A DNA stretch of 7,527 nucleotides from Chloroflexota bacterium (lineage in GTDB: Bacteria > Chloroflexota > Ktedonobacteria > Ktedonobacterales > Ktedonobacteraceae). Made by a program: the position numbers and the translations under genes. How positions within the stretch are numbered: position 1 is the first letter of the stretch; every line of letters starts with the position of its first letter. Location of the stretch: contig JAJZEJ010000718.1 in assembly GCA_021828635.1 (NCBI GenBank), forward strand, positions 1-7,527, given 5' to 3'. The notes beneath the pieces are model-generated. The model ran no database searches. It was not told the DNA's origin and saw only the letters and a program-made list of their open reading frames with translations. Below are positions 5,913 through 7,527 of this stretch, in pieces.

Positions 5913-7527
5913 CTATTCACCGCCGCCAGCTGCAGCTTCAACATCAACGACGGCTGTCTCACCTACACTCTTCTCGATCTCAGACAACTCCTCAGCCGAT
6001 CCCTGAATCTTTGGACCCTTAAACCAGTGCCGTACACTGACCATCCACCAGATCACCAGAATCACCAGCATACCCAGCACTACAACCGGTGTGTAGTTGA
6101 AATCAACCGCATTAACCGGCAAGGCGGAGGGTAGCATGAAAAGGATTGAGATGAAGACTACCCAGATAACGGCAATGATACCGATGGGTTTACTCCATGC
6201 GCCCAGATGCCAGGGACCATGATGGAAGTCTTTTGTCATCAGACGCAACAGGATGGGAATACCATAAGCAATATAAAGGCCGATAGTAGCAATCGAGGTG
6301 ATGGCTACATAGGCCGCAAAGTTGAAGACGGTCGGAATCGCCAGGATGAAGGCACAGATAGCCGAGAGAATGATGGCATTGCGGGGTGTGCGGCCACGAT
6401 CCAGGTGGTGCCAGAGTTCGTGGAAGGGAACGGCTCCATCACGCGAAAAAGCGTAGATCATACGCGAATTCGTGGTGATCGAGGACATGCCGCAGAAAAA
6501 CTGCGCACCGACCGCTACCGCAAAGAACAGTGTACCCAGCAAGTAACCCAGGCGACTCTCCAGAATGTAGAGTACAGGATTGATATAACCGGCAGCCTTC
6601 ACCAAGTCTGGAGCGGCGGAGAGCAGGCCCATTAACACAACGTAGCCAGCAACCGCAGAGACGACAACAGACATCACTACGCCCCACGGCGCACGTGTCT
6701 CAGCCCCAACCGTCTCTTCGGTCATGTGCGCGGAAGCATCATAGCCGGTATAGGTATACTGGGCCAGTAGCAAGCCGAGCAGGAAGGCATACCAGATGGG
6801 GAAACCAGTTTGATTGTATTTGGGGTTTGCGCTAAACAGCGCACCAGCAGAATTAAGCGGGGCCGCCGCGACATGCGCCGCAAAGTGCGTCCCTCCAAAT
6901 TGCGCACCGACTAGAGCAGCGACGACCACGCCGCCACCGATCAGAAGGACGCCAACGATGTGCCACCAGACACTCACATCATTCAGGAGCGCGACGATAC
7001 GCACACCAAAGATGTTGAGAAAAGCATGTAAGATCAGCACAATAGCGTAAAGGAGTAACGTAAACCACTGTGTAGCAGGATCAATGCCAGCAACGGAGCC
7101 AAGCGTGGCTGGAAGAGCGGGAAACCAGGCATTGAGCAACACGTCGAGAGAGACAGCCAGACCGTAATCGATACCGGCGGTAATGGCGATCTGTCCAATC
7201 AGGTTGAACCAGCCGGTATACCAGCCCCAGGCCGGTCCTCCAAGTTTGGAGGCCCAATAGTAGAGACCACCGGCAGTCGGGTAGGCCGAGGCCAATTCAG
7301 CCATGCCGAGGGCGACGATGACGACAAAAACTGTCACCAGAGGCCAACCGATAGAGCCTGCCGCGAAACCTGATGTCGTGATGCCGGTGTAAAAGAGGGT
7401 CAGACACCCGCTAAGCACCGAAATAATCGTGAAGGAGATGGCGAAATTCGAGAACCCTCCCATCGTGCGGAAAAGTTCCTGTGCATAGCCCAGACCATGC
7501 AAACGTTTAATGTCCTGGGCAATGAGT
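5913..7527 (-). CDS. APC-superfamily amino acid/amine permease (5' end outside the window)
   Basis: Integral inner-membrane transporter with 537 residues visible. The frame stays open to the window edge. The residues before the TTG at 7502, LIAQDIKR, join LHGLGYAQELFRTMGGFSN to give the N-terminus typical of this family, so the true start lies beyond 7527 and TTG 7502 is not the start. About twelve hydrophobic segments are visible, at roughly 25-48, 61-83, 100-125, 153-175, 187-208, 245-267, 282-304, 328-350, 383-401, 404-428, 448-471 and 478-498, counted from the first visible residue. FSNFAISF, GYDASAHMTEET (about 261-272) and FSRDGAVPF are marks of the amino acid/choline transporter branch that includes yeast Uga4 (GABA) and Hnm1 (choline). 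The C-terminal tail is hydrophilic and acidic. It precedes the SDR and ligase genes on the same strand, across a hairpin-bearing spacer of 200 bp. Import of an amine, GABA or a related compound is likely; the exact substrate is not determined. Confidence 0.88.
   Translation of the reverse strand, partial: LIAQDIKRLHGLGYAQELFRTMGGFSNFAISFTIISVLSGCLTLFYTGITTSGFAAGSIGWPLVTVFVVIVALGMAELASAYPTAGGLYYWASKLGGPAWGWYTGWFNLIGQIAITAGIDYGLAVSLDVLLNAWFPALPATLGSVAGIDPATQWFTLLLYAIVLILHAFLNIFGVRIVALLNDVSVWWHIVGVLLIGGGVVVAALVGAQFGGTHFAAHVAAAPLNSAGALFSANPKYNQTGFPIWYAFLLGLLLAQYTYTGYDASAHMTEETVGAETRAPWGVVMSVVVSAVAGYVVLMGLLSAAPDLVKAAGYINPVLYILESRLGYLLGTLFFAVAVGAQFFCGMSSITTNSRMIYAFSRDGAVPFHELWHHLDRGRTPRNAIILSAICAFILAIPTVFNFAAYVAITSIATIGLYIAYGIPILLRLMTKDFHHGPWHLGAWSKPIGIIAVIWVVFISILFMLPSALPVNAVDFNYTPVVVLGMLVILVIWWMVSVRHWFKGPKIQGSAEELSEIEKSVGETAVVDVEAAAGGGE

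Noticed and set aside
6207..6635. 142-codon plus-strand frame opposite the permease gene
   Set aside because: It lies within the well-supported membrane segments of the permease on the other strand. The product has no family features.

Overview
The window is an ordinary-looking stretch of a moderate-GC bacterial chromosome with five substantial genes, short spacers and two clear hairpins. No tRNA, rRNA, CRISPR, phage or transposase gene is visible. Taxonomy cannot be settled from the sequence. The moderate GC, the GabD1-like and GlnA4-like enzymes otherwise typical of Actinobacteria, a eukaryote-like phospholipase D, and intergenic repeats bounded by GTAGGGACC/GGTCCCTAC would fit a soil bacterium such as a Ktedonobacteria-type Chloroflexota, but this is only a weak inference.

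Layout. Positions 1-78 may hold the C-terminal tail of an upstream plus-strand gene. An extended -10 promoter near 103-111 then leads to a succinate-semialdehyde-type aldehyde dehydrogenase (200-1603, +). A 197-bp spacer carries a nested palindromic repeat element (1617-1755) and is followed by a cytosolic two-HKD phospholipase D (1801-3486, +). A perfect 22-bp inverted repeat (3482-3535) separates this gene from the convergent minus-strand group. Read in transcription order, that group is an APC-superfamily amine/amino-acid permease (5' end beyond 7527, stop at 5913), a spacer with a hairpin (5750-5791), a short-chain dehydrogenase (5712-4948), and a glutamine-synthetase-family ligase (4928-3543). 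The last two are 19 bp apart, each has its own good ribosome binding site, and they almost certainly form one transcript.

How the genes may work together. A glutamine-synthetase-like ligase without an obvious GSI adenylylation motif, next to an SDR, an aldehyde dehydrogenase and a GABA/choline-type permease, resembles glutamylation pathways for amine breakdown: amine uptake, gamma-glutamylation, oxidation to aldehyde and acid, then hydrolysis. The M. tuberculosis glnA4 neighbourhood (SDR, aldehyde dehydrogenase, amidotransferase, GlnA4), recalled from memory, has a similar composition. The SDR would suit a substrate with a hydroxyl, such as gamma-glutamylethanolamide, and the phospholipase D could in principle release ethanolamine or choline from lipid. 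This is a hypothesis. The expected gamma-glutamyl hydrolase is not in the window, and the aldehyde dehydrogenase looks most like a succinate-semialdehyde enzyme, which would instead fit GABA or putrescine breakdown.
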